Shown: piece after piece, positions 36,951-45,961 of the stretch
Numbering within the stretch: the stretch's first letter is position 1
Layout of the letters: each line of letters begins with the position of its first letter
Source of the DNA: Chitinilyticum piscinae
GTDB taxonomy: Bacteria; Pseudomonadota; Gammaproteobacteria; Burkholderiales; Chitinibacteraceae
Length of the DNA: 64,000 bases
Direction: 5' to 3'
NCBI RefSeq assembly: GCF_015223195.1
Contig: NZ_JADFUA010000013.1
Span: 1-64,000 of the forward strand
Translations under genes and position numbers: made by a program
Notes under the pieces: generated by a model
Seen by the model: the letters and a program-made list of their open reading frames with translations, nothing else
Told to the model about the DNA's origin: nothing
Database searches by the model: none

Positions 36951-37577
36951 TCAAGTTTTCTTGGGCAGGCGCAACTCGCTCTGGTGGGCAAACAGGCGCA
37001 GCGCGAGCCCGCCGGCAAACAGCAACCAGGTCGCCGCATCACTGACCCAGCCGAGCTGGAATAAGCCGTAGAGCACCACCGCCACCAGAATCGCCACCGT
37101 GCCGTAGAAATCCTCATGCAGGATAAAGGGAACGTCATTGCACAGCATGTCGCGCACCAGCCCGCCACCGACGGCAGTAACAAAACCGAGAAAGGCCACA
37201 GCAAAGGCATTGAGCCCCAGCGCCAGCCCAAGTTGCGCGCCGGCGATCGAAAACGCCACCAGCCCGATCGAATCGGCCACAATGAAGACCCGCTGCAGCC
37301 GGTGGCTGTCCAGACGCTCCAGCTTCAAAAGCCAGGCCAGCGCCAGCGTGGCAAAAATGGTGTACAGCGGCGAGGCATCCAGAAAAATGCGCGGCACGCT
37401 GTTGACCAGCACATCGCGGATCATCCCGCCGCCAATGGCGGTAAGCAGTGCCAGAATGCACACGCCCAGCAAATCGAACTGCTTGCGGGCCCCAATCAGA
37501 TAGCCGGTAACGGTGAACGAGACGGTACCGATAAAGTACAGCCAGTCGAATTCGATATCGATGACCGCATCGAGCAT
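36951..37577 (-). CDS. TRIC-type cation channel family protein (YicG/UPF0126)
   Basis: A 208-residue inner-membrane protein with about seven helices built from two repeats. The repeated glycine motif TAIGGGMIRDVL (about 46-57) and TAVGGGLVRDML (about 133-144) is diagnostic of the bacterial trimeric intracellular cation channel fold. Related proteins conduct K+; transport of another substrate is also possible. It converges on the GcvR-like gene and shares a terminator and repeat region with it. Confidence 0.9.
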   Translation of the reverse strand: MLDAVIDIEFDWLYFIGTVSFTVTGYLIGARKQFDLLGVCILALLTAIGGGMIRDVLVNSVPRIFLDASPLYTIFATLALAWLLKLERLDSHRLQRVFIVADSIGLVAFSIAGAQLGLALGLNAFAVAFLGFVTAVGGGLVRDMLCNDVPFILHEDFYGTVAILVAVVLYGLFQLGWVSDAATWLLFAGGLALRLFAHQSELRLPKKT

Positions 37578-37616
37578 GGCGGCTCCATTGCCGAAAAACG
37601 CCAGTGTAGCGGCGAA

Positions 37617-40600
37617 TCAGCCAGTCTGGCGCAGCGCCCCGAGCAAGGCTTGCGCCAGATCAGCCAGCTGCGCCAGATCAGCCGGAATGGAATCCGGACG
37701 TCCTTCGCGGGCAGCGGCCTCGATGGCCTTGGCCGTTGCGGCCAGCTGCGCGGCCCCCAGCTGGGCCGAGGCCCCCTTGAGCTTGTGGGCACTTGCCGCC
37801 ATGCCGGCCAGATCCCCTTGCGCCTGCTGCTGCCCAAGGCTGGCCAGACACTCCTCGACGGTCGGATAGAACAGCGCCAGCAGTTCGTCGCGCATATCCA
37901 GGCCCACCTGCTCTTCGAGCGATTTGAACATGGCGTCAATCGAAGCCAGCTCGGTATTCAGATCCAGTGCCGTCATGCCTTCCTCCTTGATCACGTCCGT
38001 TTTGTTGTTTCTGGTGTCCGCTGGGGCCACCTTGTCTGTCACCCAGTGTAGCAGCACTTTCTGCAGAGCCGCCTGATTGACGGGCTTGGCCACAAAATCA
38101 TCCATGCCAGCCTGCCGGCACTGCTCGATATCCGACTTGAAGGCATTGGCCGTCAGTGCGACGATGGGCACCCGCGCATGCGGCGAAGCCAGCGCACGGA
38201 TTTCCCGCGTGGCCTGATAGCCGTCCATGACCGGCATCTGGCAATCCATCAGCACCAGATCGTACTGCTGCCGCTGCACGGCCTGCAGTGCCTCCAGCCC
38301 GTCACCGGCCACATCAATGCGGCAGCCGAGCTTTTCCAGCATGATGCTGGCCAGGCGCAGATTGACCGGGTTGTCTTCCACCAGCAGCACATAGGGTTTG
38401 ATGGCCGCCTGCAACTCGGCCTGGCGATGCCGTGTCACCAGCGGGCGCACCTCGGCTTCCAGCTGCTGCAGACGCAGGCTCTCGGCAATGACGAAACGCA
38501 GCTGCGCCTGGCGCAGCGGCTTGTTCAGATAGGCGGCAAAACCAGCATCCCGCGCCTTCTGTGCCCCACCGGGCAAGGCTACCGAGCTGAGCAGGATCAA
38601 AGGCAGCGCTTTGGCCGCCGACTGCTGCACGGCCGCGGCAAATGCCAGCCCATCCATTCCCGGCATCTGCATGTCCACCAGCGCCACATCGAAGGCATCC
38701 GGCGCGGCCTCGAGCCGCTGCAAAGCCACAGCCGCGCTGGCAAATTCCTCGCTGCGCATGCCAAATCCGTGCAGCAATTCAGTCACCAGGCGCCGGTTGG
38801 CATCGGAATCGTCCAGCACCAGCGCACGCAGATTGCGTAGATCGACATCGTTCACCAGCAGTTCGGGCTCCTCGGCCACCGGCAAGGTCAGCTCGAACCA
38901 GAATGTCGCCCCCTGCCCGGGCTGGCTTTGCACGCCGATGCGCCCACCCATGGCCTCGATCAGGCGCTTGCAGATCGACAAGCCCAGCCCCGTACCGCCA
39001 AAGCGGCGTGTGGTCGATGCATCGGCCTGCGTAAACGGAGTAAAGAGCTTTGCCATCTGCTCCTCGCTCATGCCGATCCCCGAATCGCGCACCTCCAGCC
39101 GCAGCGCAACCGACTCGTCGGCGCGCGCGAGCACCCGCACCTGCGTAATCACTTCACCCTGATCGGTAAACTTGATCGCGTTATTCTGCAAATTGAGCAG
39201 AATCTGCCGTATCCGCCCCGGATCGCCCTTGACGCGTGCCGGTACCTGCGGGTCGATCAGGCAGGCCAGCTCCAGCGATTTCACGGCTGCTTTTTCCGCC
39301 AGAATATTGAGCGTGTCTTCGCAGGTCGTGCGCAAGTCAAAATCGATCTGCTCCAGCTCGAGCCGGCCAGCCTCGATCTTGGAGAAATCCAGCAGATCGC
39401 TGATCAGCGTCAGCAGCGCATCGCCCGCGGTCTGGATGGATGCAACATATTCACTCTGCGTATGGCTGAGCTCGGTATCGTGCAGCAGCGCCGAAAAGCC
39501 CAGCACGGCATTCAGTGGCGTGCGGATTTCGTGGCTCATGTTGGCAAGGAAGTCCGACTTGGCCTGGCTGGCGGCCTCGGCGGCACGGCGGGCAGCATCC
39601 AGATCCTGTTCGATGGCGCGCTGGCGGGTAATGTCGGTGGCCACACCCAGATAACCGCTGATCTGCCCGCCGCCATCCCGCATCACCGTCACAACCAGGC
39701 TAACAGTCAGGTGCGAGCCATCCTTGCGGATGTAGGTCCAGTCATGGGCATCGGCAATGCCCAGACGGGCGCGATAGACAAACACGTCGAAGCCCTGAAT
39801 CGGCTCGCCATATTCCTCGCTGAGCTGCTGCCCACGCTCGCCGATTTCCTGCAGGTCATGGATGATGGCCGGACTCTGCCGGTCCACCATCTCGCCGGCC
39901 GAATAACCCAGCATCAACTCGGCACCCTTGCTGAACACCTTGATCAGGCCATCGGCATCCGTGGCGATGATCGAAAACTCGGTTGCCGAGTCCAGCACAT
40001 TGGCAAGCTGGCTCTGGCTGGACAGCAATTGCTGCAACAGGGAATCGCGTTCCTGCTCGTGCTCCAGCTGCAGGGTCATATCGCGCAAGAGCGCCACGAA
40101 ATAGTACTGCCCATCCTGTACAAAGCGGTTCAGCGCAATCTCCACCGGAAACAGCGCACCATCGGCCCGCCGGGCCTGCAGCAAGCGCCCCAGTCCCATC
40201 ATGCGCAGCTCGCCTTCACCGGCCGCATGCGTCACATAGGCCATGTGGGCCAGACGCTCGGCCTCGGGCATCAGTTCGGCCACGTTCTGCCCCAGCATGT
40301 CCTGCCGGGAGAACCCGAACATGACTTCAGCCGCCTGATTGAAGGTGACAATCCGCCCGGCACGATCCGCGGTAACAATGGCATCGCTGGTACTGTCGAG
40401 TACGGCCGCCAGCTGCTGCTCCTTTTCCTGCGCATCGCGACTGAGCACTTCGGCCAGCTTTTCCGCCTTCTGGCGCGTGCGACCCAGCACCAGCAACAAG
40501 GAGCAGCTCAGCGCGGTCAGCGCCAGCCCGCCCAGCAAAAACAGCCAGGGCAGCGCATTGCTGCGGCTGCGCTCGAATTCGGGCAGACCACTGATCGTCA

Positions 40601-41489
40601 GCACCAGCTCCTGATCGCCAATTCTGATCAGCTGTTCACGGTGGAAGCGCCGCTCGCCCACCGCCTTTGCCCCACGCCCCCCCAGATGACCATCGCTGTC
40701 GTAAAGCAGCTCCCCACCGGTGCTGGGGCGTCCTGCCCACAGCTCGAAGTCGAATTGACCGCCGGCCAGGGCGCCCACCTCCTTGACCAGGGTTCTGGCC
40801 AGCACCGGCGAGTAGGCCCAGCCAATCAGCGCCTGCTCGCGCTCTGCTGCGGTATCACGCGGCATGCTGGTCAGATAGCAAGGCAGCAGAAAGAGAAAGC
40901 CCGGTTCTTTCTTGCCGGATTGCACCAGTTGGATCGGCCGCGTCACGGTCAGCTCGCCGGTACGCATGGCGTACTCGGCCGCGGCCCGTCTTCGCGCTTC
41001 CGAGGCGATATCCAGCCCCAGTGCCGCGCGATTCTGCTCCAGTGGTTCGATCAGTTCGATCACATAAGCATCGCCATCGGCCTTGCCCAGTGAGCGGACA
41101 TGGTAATCCGGTTGCAGCTCCCGGCGTTGCGCCTCGTAATCGGCTAATTGCTCCCGCGGCAGTTGCCGGATAAACCCGAAGCCCAGCGCCCCGGGATACA
41201 GCCGGTCGATCTGCTGCGATTCGATGAAGCGGCGGAATGCGGCCGGATCAAGCTCGCCATGGCGCACCTGCACATGTGCCCGCACGGTGGCCAGCCCGTA
41301 TTCATAGCTTTGGGCAGCTTGCTGCAGCGCACTGACCAGCGGGTTGGTGAGGCGCTCGAAATCATGCTGGTAGGCGCGCTCGTTCGCCTGCCGCGAATAG
41401 AGCCACAGTGCGCAACTGCTGATCACGCCCAGAACTGCAAGCAGCAACGCCAGCAGGCGGTGATGTCGAAGAAAGCGCTGCAGAAGCAT
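37617..41489 (-). CDS. Hybrid sensor histidine kinase: CHASE, two PAS, HisKA/HATPase, two receivers, Hpt
   Basis: A 1290-residue inner-membrane sensor. Helix 1 is about residues 11-31, a periplasmic CHASE domain about 70-260 (ALGFGFIRQLPREQ), helix 2 about 316-340, PAS about 360-480 and 490-625, HisKA with HEIRTPLN (His at about 653), HATPase with RFGGTGLGLSICKRL, receiver 1 (VLDDSD, phospho-Asp in LVDMQMPGMDG), receiver 2 (LVEDNP, LMDCQMPVMDG), and a C-terminal Hpt with SAHKLKGAS (His at about 1231). All phosphotransfer residues are present. No response regulator gene is adjacent, so the output partner is elsewhere. The start has no strong ribosome-binding site; the open frame continuing upstream is antisense to metG. 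Confidence 0.92.
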   Translation of the reverse strand: MLLQRFLRHHRLLALLLAVLGVISSCALWLYSRQANERAYQHDFERLTNPLVSALQQAAQSYEYGLATVRAHVQVRHGELDPAAFRRFIESQQIDRLYPGALGFGFIRQLPREQLADYEAQRRELQPDYHVRSLGKADGDAYVIELIEPLEQNRAALGLDIASEARRRAAAEYAMRTGELTVTRPIQLVQSGKKEPGFLFLLPCYLTSMPRDTAAEREQALIGWAYSPVLARTLVKEVGALAGGQFDFELWAGRPSTGGELLYDSDGHLGGRGAKAVGERRFHREQLIRIGDQELVLTISGLPEFERSRSNALPWLFLLGGLALTALSCSLLLVLGRTRQKAEKLAEVLSRDAQEKEQQLAAVLDSTSDAIVTADRAGRIVTFNQAAEVMFGFSRQDMLGQNVAELMPEAERLAHMAYVTHAAGEGELRMMGLGRLLQARRADGALFPVEIALNRFVQDGQYYFVALLRDMTLQLEHEQERDSLLQQLLSSQSQLANVLDSATEFSIIATDADGLIKVFSKGAELMLGYSAGEMVDRQSPAIIHDLQEIGERGQQLSEEYGEPIQGFDVFVYRARLGIADAHDWTYIRKDGSHLTVSLVVTVMRDGGGQISGYLGVATDITRQRAIEQDLDAARRAAEAASQAKSDFLANMSHEIRTPLNAVLGFSALLHDTELSHTQSEYVASIQTAGDALLTLISDLLDFSKIEAGRLELEQIDFDLRTTCEDTLNILAEKAAVKSLELACLIDPQVPARVKGDPGRIRQILLNLQNNAIKFTDQGEVITQVRVLARADESVALRLEVRDSGIGMSEEQMAKLFTPFTQADASTTRRFGGTGLGLSICKRLIEAMGGRIGVQSQPGQGATFWFELTLPVAEEPELLVNDVDLRNLRALVLDDSDANRRLVTELLHGFGMRSEEFASAAVALQRLEAAPDAFDVALVDMQMPGMDGLAFAAAVQQSAAKALPLILLSSVALPGGAQKARDAGFAAYLNKPLRQAQLRFVIAESLRLQQLEAEVRPLVTRHRQAELQAAIKPYVLLVEDNPVNLRLASIMLEKLGCRIDVAGDGLEALQAVQRQQYDLVLMDCQMPVMDGYQATREIRALASPHARVPIVALTANAFKSDIEQCRQAGMDDFVAKPVNQAALQKVLLHWVTDKVAPADTRNNKTDVIKEEGMTALDLNTELASIDAMFKSLEEQVGLDMRDELLALFYPTVEECLASLGQQQAQGDLAGMAASAHKLKGASAQLGAAQLAATAKAIEAAAREGRPDSIPADLAQLADLAQALLGALRQTG

Positions 41490-41573
41490 GAAGTGGGAAA
41501 GCCGCAAGGTAGGAACGGCTTTACTATAGTCGCCGCTTCGGGGAACGCCTAATCCAGCGCCCCGCGTCTGGGT

Positions 41574-41579
41574 TATAAT
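41574..41579 (+). promoter_or_regulatory. -10 element of metG
   Basis: A perfect TATAAT, 33 bp before the metG ATG in the 123-bp divergent gap shared with the histidine kinase gene. No good -35 match is seen at 17 bp. Confidence 0.45.
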
Positions 41580-41612
41580 CCCGCGATTGTTCCCCTTTAT
41601 CCGCCCCGGCCC

Positions 41613-43631
41613 ATGTCCCGCAAAATCCTCGTCACCTCTGCCCTGCCGTATGCCAACGGCGCGATCCACCTCGGTCACCTGGTCGAGTACATCCAGACCG
41701 ACATCTGGGTGCGCTTTCAGAAGCTGCGCGGCCACACCTGTCACTATGTGTGCGCCGACGACACCCACGGCACGCCGATCATGCTGCGTGCCGAGAAGGA
41801 AGGCATCAGCCCCGAGGCACTGATCGAACGCGTTCATGGCGAGCATCTGCGCGACTTCACCGGCTTCCACGTGGCGTTCGACAACTATTACAGCACCAAC
41901 AGTGCAGAAAACCGCCACTTTGCCTACGACATCTACGGCAAGCTGAAAGCCAATGGCAAAATCGTCAGCCGCACCATTTCGCAGCTGTACGACCCGGTGA
42001 AGAACATGTTCCTGCCGGACCGCTTCGTAAAGGGCGAATGCCCGAAGTGTGGTGCCAAGGATCAGTACGGCGACAACTGCGAAGCCTGCGGCACCACCTA
42101 CGCGCCGACCGATCTGAAGAACCCCTACTCGGCCGTGTCCGGTGCCACGCCGGAGCTGCGCGATTCCGAGCATTTCTTCTTCAAACTCGGCGACTGTGAA
42201 GACTTCCTGAAAAACTGGACCACGACTGAGGGCAAGCTGCAGGCCGAAGCATCGAACAAGATGCAGGAATGGTTCGAGGCCGGTTTGAGCGACTGGGACA
42301 TCTCGCGCGACGCGCCCTACTTCGGCTTTGAAATCCCCGATGCACCGGACAAGTATTTCTATGTCTGGCTGGATGCGCCGGTCGGCTACATGGCCAGCCA
42401 CAAGAACCTGTGCGACCGTCTTGGCATCGATTTCGACAGCTACTGGAAAAAAGACTCCGACGCCGAGCTGTATCACTTCATCGGCAAGGACATTCTGTAT
42501 TTCCACGCGCTGTTCTGGCCGGCGATGCTGGAGTTCTCTGGCTACCGCACGCCGACCGCGATCAACGCCCACGGCTTTTTGACGGTCGATGGTGCCAAGA
42601 TGAGCAAGTCGCGCGGCACCTTCATCACCGCCGAATCCTATCTGCGCCACCTGAACCCGGAATGGCTGCGTTACTACTTCGCCGCCAAGCTGTCCAACAC
42701 GGTGGAAGACATCGACCTGAACCTGGAAGACTTCAGCGCACGCGTGAATTCGGACCTGATCGGCAAGTACGTCAACATCGCCAGCCGCGCCGCCGGCTTC
42801 ATCAGCAAGCGTTTTGGCGGCGAGCTGGCACGCGAACTGGGCGATGTGCCGCTCTTGAGCAAGCTCTCGGGTGAAGCCGAGCGCATCGCCGGTCTGTTCG
42901 ACGCACGCCTGTATGGCCAGGCCATCCGCGAAATCATGGCGCTGACCGACGAGGTAAACCAGTTCGTCGACGCCAACAAGCCGTGGGAAATGGCCAAGCA
43001 GGAAGGCCGCGACGCCGAACTGCAACGCGTGTGCTCGATCCTGATCAATGCCTTCCGCATCCTCACCATCTACCTGAAGCCGGTACTGCCCAAGCTGGCA
43101 CAGGACGTGGAAGCCTTCCTGAATGTTGCACCGCTGCAATGGGCCGACGCGCAAAGCCTGCTGCTGGCGCACTGCATCAACCCGTACAACCACCTGATGA
43201 CGCGCATCGACCCCAAGCAGATCGAAGCCATGGTTGAAGAAAACAAGCAAAGCCTCGCGCCAGTTGTCGAAGCGCCGAAACTCGATTACGAGGTGCCGCC
43301 GATTGCCGAGACCATCAGCATCGACGACTTCATGAAGATCGACCTGCGCGTGGCGCGCATCGTCGAGGCCAAGGCCGTCGAAGGCGCCGACAAGCTGGTG
43401 TCGCTGACGCTGGATATTGGTTCTGAAACCCGCCATGTGTTCGCCGGCATCAAATCGGCTTACAAGCCGGAAGACCTGCAGGGGCGGCTCACCGTGATGG
43501 TCGCGAATCTGGCACCGCGCAAGATGAAGTTCGGCATGTCCGAAGGCATGGTGCTGGCCGCTGGCGGTGATGGTGGCCTCTACATCCTCAACCCCGATTC
43601 CGGTGCCAAGCCGGGCATGCGGGTCAAGTAA
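41613..43631 (+). CDS. metG: Methionyl-tRNA synthetase
   Basis: A 672-residue class I synthetase charging tRNA-Met. The HIGH-type motif is [12 protein letters not shown] (about residue 20), the zinc knuckle is [19 protein letters not shown], and the KMSKS loop is [12 protein letters not shown]. The C-terminal 110 residues are the tRNA-binding domain used for dimerisation ([20 protein letters not shown]). The start follows the promoter TATAAT. A well-formed 47-bp repeat lies after the stop. Confidence 0.97.
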   Translation: MSRKILVTSALPYANGAIHLGHLVEYIQTDIWVRFQKLRGHTCHYVCADDTHGTPIMLRAEKEGISPEALIERVHGEHLRDFTGFHVAFDNYYSTNSAENRHFAYDIYGKLKANGKIVSRTISQLYDPVKNMFLPDRFVKGECPKCGAKDQYGDNCEACGTTYAPTDLKNPYSAVSGATPELRDSEHFFFKLGDCEDFLKNWTTTEGKLQAEASNKMQEWFEAGLSDWDISRDAPYFGFEIPDAPDKYFYVWLDAPVGYMASHKNLCDRLGIDFDSYWKKDSDAELYHFIGKDILYFHALFWPAMLEFSGYRTPTAINAHGFLTVDGAKMSKSRGTFITAESYLRHLNPEWLRYYFAAKLSNTVEDIDLNLEDFSARVNSDLIGKYVNIASRAAGFISKRFGGELARELGDVPLLSKLSGEAERIAGLFDARLYGQAIREIMALTDEVNQFVDANKPWEMAKQEGRDAELQRVCSILINAFRILTIYLKPVLPKLAQDVEAFLNVAPLQWADAQSLLLAHCINPYNHLMTRIDPKQIEAMVEENKQSLAPVVEAPKLDYEVPPIAETISIDDFMKIDLRVARIVEAKAVEGADKLVSLTLDIGSETRHVFAGIKSAYKPEDLQGRLTVMVANLAPRKMKFGMSEGMVLAAGGDGGLYILNPDSGAKPGMRVK

Positions 43632-43639
43632 TAACCACG

Positions 43640-43686
43640 GGTATTGCCCTGCAGCCTTTACACTTGTTTGGCTGCAGAGCAATACC
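43640..43686. repeat. 47-bp dispersed palindromic repeat, copy 5
   Basis: Left arm GGTATTGCCCTGCAGCC, 13-bp spacer, right arm GGCTGCAGAGCAATACC; 16 of 17 positions pair. It is the best-formed copy. It lies between metG and the Sua5 gene and is followed by CTTTTCTTTT, so the RNA might also act as a terminator for metG. Confidence 0.85.
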
Positions 43687-43706
43687 CTTTTCTTTTGGAT
43701 TCAGCC

Positions 43707-44678
43707 ATGTCCACATCCAGTACTTCACTCGACCAGGCTCTCGCGCTGTTGCGCGCGGGCGAGCTCGTCGGCATTCCGACCGAGACGGTGTACGGGCTGG
43801 CTGCGGACGCGGGCAACCCGGAAGCCATTGCCAAAATCTTTGCCGCGAAAGGTCGCCCGGCCGACCACCCGGTGATCGTGCATATTGCGGGTGCTGAACA
43901 ACTGCCCGACTGGGCGACCGACATTCCCGCTGCGGCATGGCAACTGGCGGAAGCGTTCTGGCCTGGCCCGCTGACGCTGATCCTGCCGCGCAAAGCCTCC
44001 ACCCCGCTGGCGGTGACCGGCGGGCAGGATTCGGTTGGCGTGCGCGCGCCGGCACACCCGTTGACGCACGAACTATTAAAACAGTTCCGTGGCGGCTTGG
44101 CCGCGCCTTCGGCCAACCAGTTCGGCCACGTGAGCCCGACCACGGCACAACACGTGCGCGATGAATTCGATACCGCCACGCTGCAACTGGTACTGGACGG
44201 CGGGCCGTGCGAAGTCGGCGTGGAATCGACCATTGTCAGCCTGATTGGCGCCCCCAAGCTGCTGCGCCCCGGCGGCGTGCCGCGCGAGGCCATCGAAACC
44301 CTGCTGGGTATTGAGCTGGAGCACCATCAATCCGCCAGCTCCGCCAAGATACGCGCCTCTGGCCTGCTCGACAGCCACTACTCGCCACGCACACCGCTGC
44401 TGACCGGCCCGCTTGCCGTGCTGCGCGCCGAGGCTGTTGAGCGATCTGATGCCGGCCAAAAGGTGCTGCTGCTGTCCTTTGCCGGCACGGCACCGCAAGG
44501 CGTGAGCGCCGCCGTGCTGCCCGACGATCCGGAACAGTTTGCCCGTGACATCTACGCCACGCTGCGCCATTACGACCGCAAGGGCTTTGCCGCGCTGCTA
44601 TTGGAAAGCCCGCCGCAGACCCCTGCCTGGCTGGCGGTGAACGACCGGCTGCGCCGTGCGGCACATCAGCGTCTCTGA
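43707..44678 (+). CDS. L-threonylcarbamoyladenylate synthase, Sua5 type
   Basis: A 323-residue enzyme making threonylcarbamoyl-AMP for the t6A37 tRNA modification. The YrdC domain (about 1-200) has VGIPTETVYGLAADAGNPEA and AAKGRPADHPVIVHI, with the family text GLAAPSANQFGHVSPTTAQH. A C-terminal Sua5 domain follows (about 230-323), joined by the linker GLLDSHYSPRTPLL. The two-domain form is the Sua5 rather than the short TsaC type. The ATG at 43707 is 20 bp after the repeat; the open frame upstream is not conserved. Confidence 0.92.
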   Translation: MSTSSTSLDQALALLRAGELVGIPTETVYGLAADAGNPEAIAKIFAAKGRPADHPVIVHIAGAEQLPDWATDIPAAAWQLAEAFWPGPLTLILPRKASTPLAVTGGQDSVGVRAPAHPLTHELLKQFRGGLAAPSANQFGHVSPTTAQHVRDEFDTATLQLVLDGGPCEVGVESTIVSLIGAPKLLRPGGVPREAIETLLGIELEHHQSASSAKIRASGLLDSHYSPRTPLLTGPLAVLRAEAVERSDAGQKVLLLSFAGTAPQGVSAAVLPDDPEQFARDIYATLRHYDRKGFAALLLESPPQTPAWLAVNDRLRRAAHQRL

Positions 44679-44782
44679 TGCCGCTGGTAGGTCAAGAGCC
44701 ACCGTACAGGAATGTTACGATTGTAAGTTATCCATGATTCGCTGATGATTCATGGGTTTCCACCCTCCCCGAATCGACGCCC

Positions 44783-45334
44783 GTGCGCCAGAGTGGCTTT
44801 ACCCTGATCGAAATGATGGTCACCGTTGCGGTGCTTGGCATTGCACTGGCGATCGCCGTACCCAACCTCAGCGATTTCATCGCGCGCACCCATCTCAAGG
44901 GGGTCGCCGACAATCTGGCGCAGGATCTGGTGTACGCCCGCAGCGAGGCCGCCCGCCAGAACAAGACCGTCCAGCTGAGCATGAGCGATGGCGCCAGTAG
45001 CTGCTACGGCCTCACCACCAATAACACGACCGACTGCACCTGCACCATTACCGACGCCGCCACCAGCGGCTATTGCGAACTGCGCCAGGCCGGCAGCTTC
45101 CCGTCCGGAATTACACTCACCCGAGCCAACGGCGCCTTCAGCAATCTGCAATTCGATTCTGCGCGCGGTCTGCCGGTCACCAGCAGCAATGCCACGCTGA
45201 CTGGCAATCAGGAAGTCACGGTCACCGGCAAATCCGGCCGCAAGCTGGTGGTGAAGATGTCGGTACTGGGCAGTGTCTGCATCTATTCACCCAGCGGCAG
45301 CAGCAAAGTAGGAGGGTACCCGGATGCATGCTAG
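44783..45334 (+). CDS. Type IV minor pilin, FimT/GspH-like
   Basis: A 183-residue prepilin starting at GTG with MRQSGFTLIEMMVTVAVLGI: the short leader is cut after Gly5 by the prepilin peptidase, leaving Phe+1 and Glu+5, followed by one hydrophobic helix (about 6-28). The C-terminal globular part has several cysteines and threonine-rich stretches. The position first in a minor-pilin operon and the size suit FimT or GspH. In other bacteria FimT-type pilins bind DNA for uptake; here this is only a possibility. It overlaps the next gene by 11 bp. Confidence 0.85.
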   Translation: MRQSGFTLIEMMVTVAVLGIALAIAVPNLSDFIARTHLKGVADNLAQDLVYARSEAARQNKTVQLSMSDGASSCYGLTTNNTTDCTCTITDAATSGYCELRQAGSFPSGITLTRANGAFSNLQFDSARGLPVTSSNATLTGNQEVTVTGKSGRKLVVKMSVLGSVCIYSPSGSSKVGGYPDAC

Positions 45335-45361
45335 AAATAACAAAGCATTCATGACCATACC
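45315..45361. repeat. 47-bp dispersed palindromic repeat, copy 6 (in coding overlap)
   Basis: Left arm GGTACCCGGATGCATGC, 13-bp spacer, right arm GCATTCATGACCATACC. The inner arm ends covary (ATGCATGC with GCATTCAT). It covers the last seven codons of the FimT gene and the start codon and leader region of the PilW-like gene, so it is translated in two frames. Confidence 0.6.
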
Positions 45362-45959
45362 CCAAGGGGGTTTTACCCTGATCGAAATTTTGGTCGCGCT
45401 TGCCATCGGCATGCTGATCATTGGTGCGGCCTACAGCTACTTCCTGAGCACACTGCGCAACAGCAGCGCCATGGTGGCGCAAAGCCGGCTGCAGCAGGAA
45501 ATCCGCACCGCGGCCGACCTGATGCAGCGCGACCTGCGCCGTGCCGGTTATTTTCCCAATGGTGACACCACCAACCAGCCGCTGGTGAGCACCATCTGGA
45601 TCGGCAAAACCACGAGCGCACAGGCCAACACCAACTGCGTAATCTACCGCTATGTGGACGAGCGGGGTACGCTGCGCAACGGCGGCTTCCTGCTGGCCGC
45701 CGACGGCCGGCTGTACATGAAAAATGCCGGCAGCAGCAACAACACCTGCCAGACCGGCAGCGACTGGGTGGCCATCACCGCCAGCAACTTCACCACGGTC
45801 AGCCGCTTTACCGTCAGCTACACCAGCGGCAGCCGCCCGCGGCTGGCCATCGGGCTGACCGGCACGCTGCAAAGCGACAGCAAGGTCAATTTCGCGCTCG
45901 ACCAGACCATCACCCTGTTCAATGCCCCGAGCCTGGGCACCGCCACCACCGGAAGTTGA
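45324..45959 (+). CDS. Type IV minor pilin, PilW-like
   Basis: A 211-residue prepilin. With the ATG at 45324 (GGAGGG seven bases upstream) the leader is MHARNNKAFMTIPQGG, cut before FTLIEILVALAIGMLIIGAA; an internal ATG at 45351 gives a shorter leader. After the hydrophobic helix comes QQEIRTAADLMQRDLRRAGY, a PilW family mark, and a globular C-terminal half. Its start lies inside 47-bp repeat copy 6. It overlaps the FimT gene and is followed 2 bp later by the PilX-like gene. Confidence 0.85.
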   Translation: MHARNNKAFMTIPQGGFTLIEILVALAIGMLIIGAAYSYFLSTLRNSSAMVAQSRLQQEIRTAADLMQRDLRRAGYFPNGDTTNQPLVSTIWIGKTTSAQANTNCVIYRYVDERGTLRNGGFLLAADGRLYMKNAGSSNNTCQTGSDWVAITASNFTTVSRFTVSYTSGSRPRLAIGLTGTLQSDSKVNFALDQTITLFNAPSLGTATTGS

Positions 45960-45961
45960 CC

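Noticed and set aside
36933-36953. Possible extra terminator between the GcvR-like gene and the TRIC-type gene
   Set aside because: The structure is already explained by the perfect hairpin at 36861-36898 and repeat copy 4; no further T-run is present.
41490-43682. Very long minus-strand open frame continuous with the histidine kinase gene (2021 codons in total)
   Set aside because: The part beyond 41489 is antisense to metG and shows no conserved protein text; it is a frame kept open by metG codon bias. The kinase start with a membrane helix is at 41489.
44308-44354. GGTATT with ATACG at 47-bp spacing inside the Sua5 gene
   Set aside because: The right end misses the consensus by one base and the arms do not match the family; kept only as a measure of the chance background. 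A similar near-miss (ATACT) lies in pgl near 62344.
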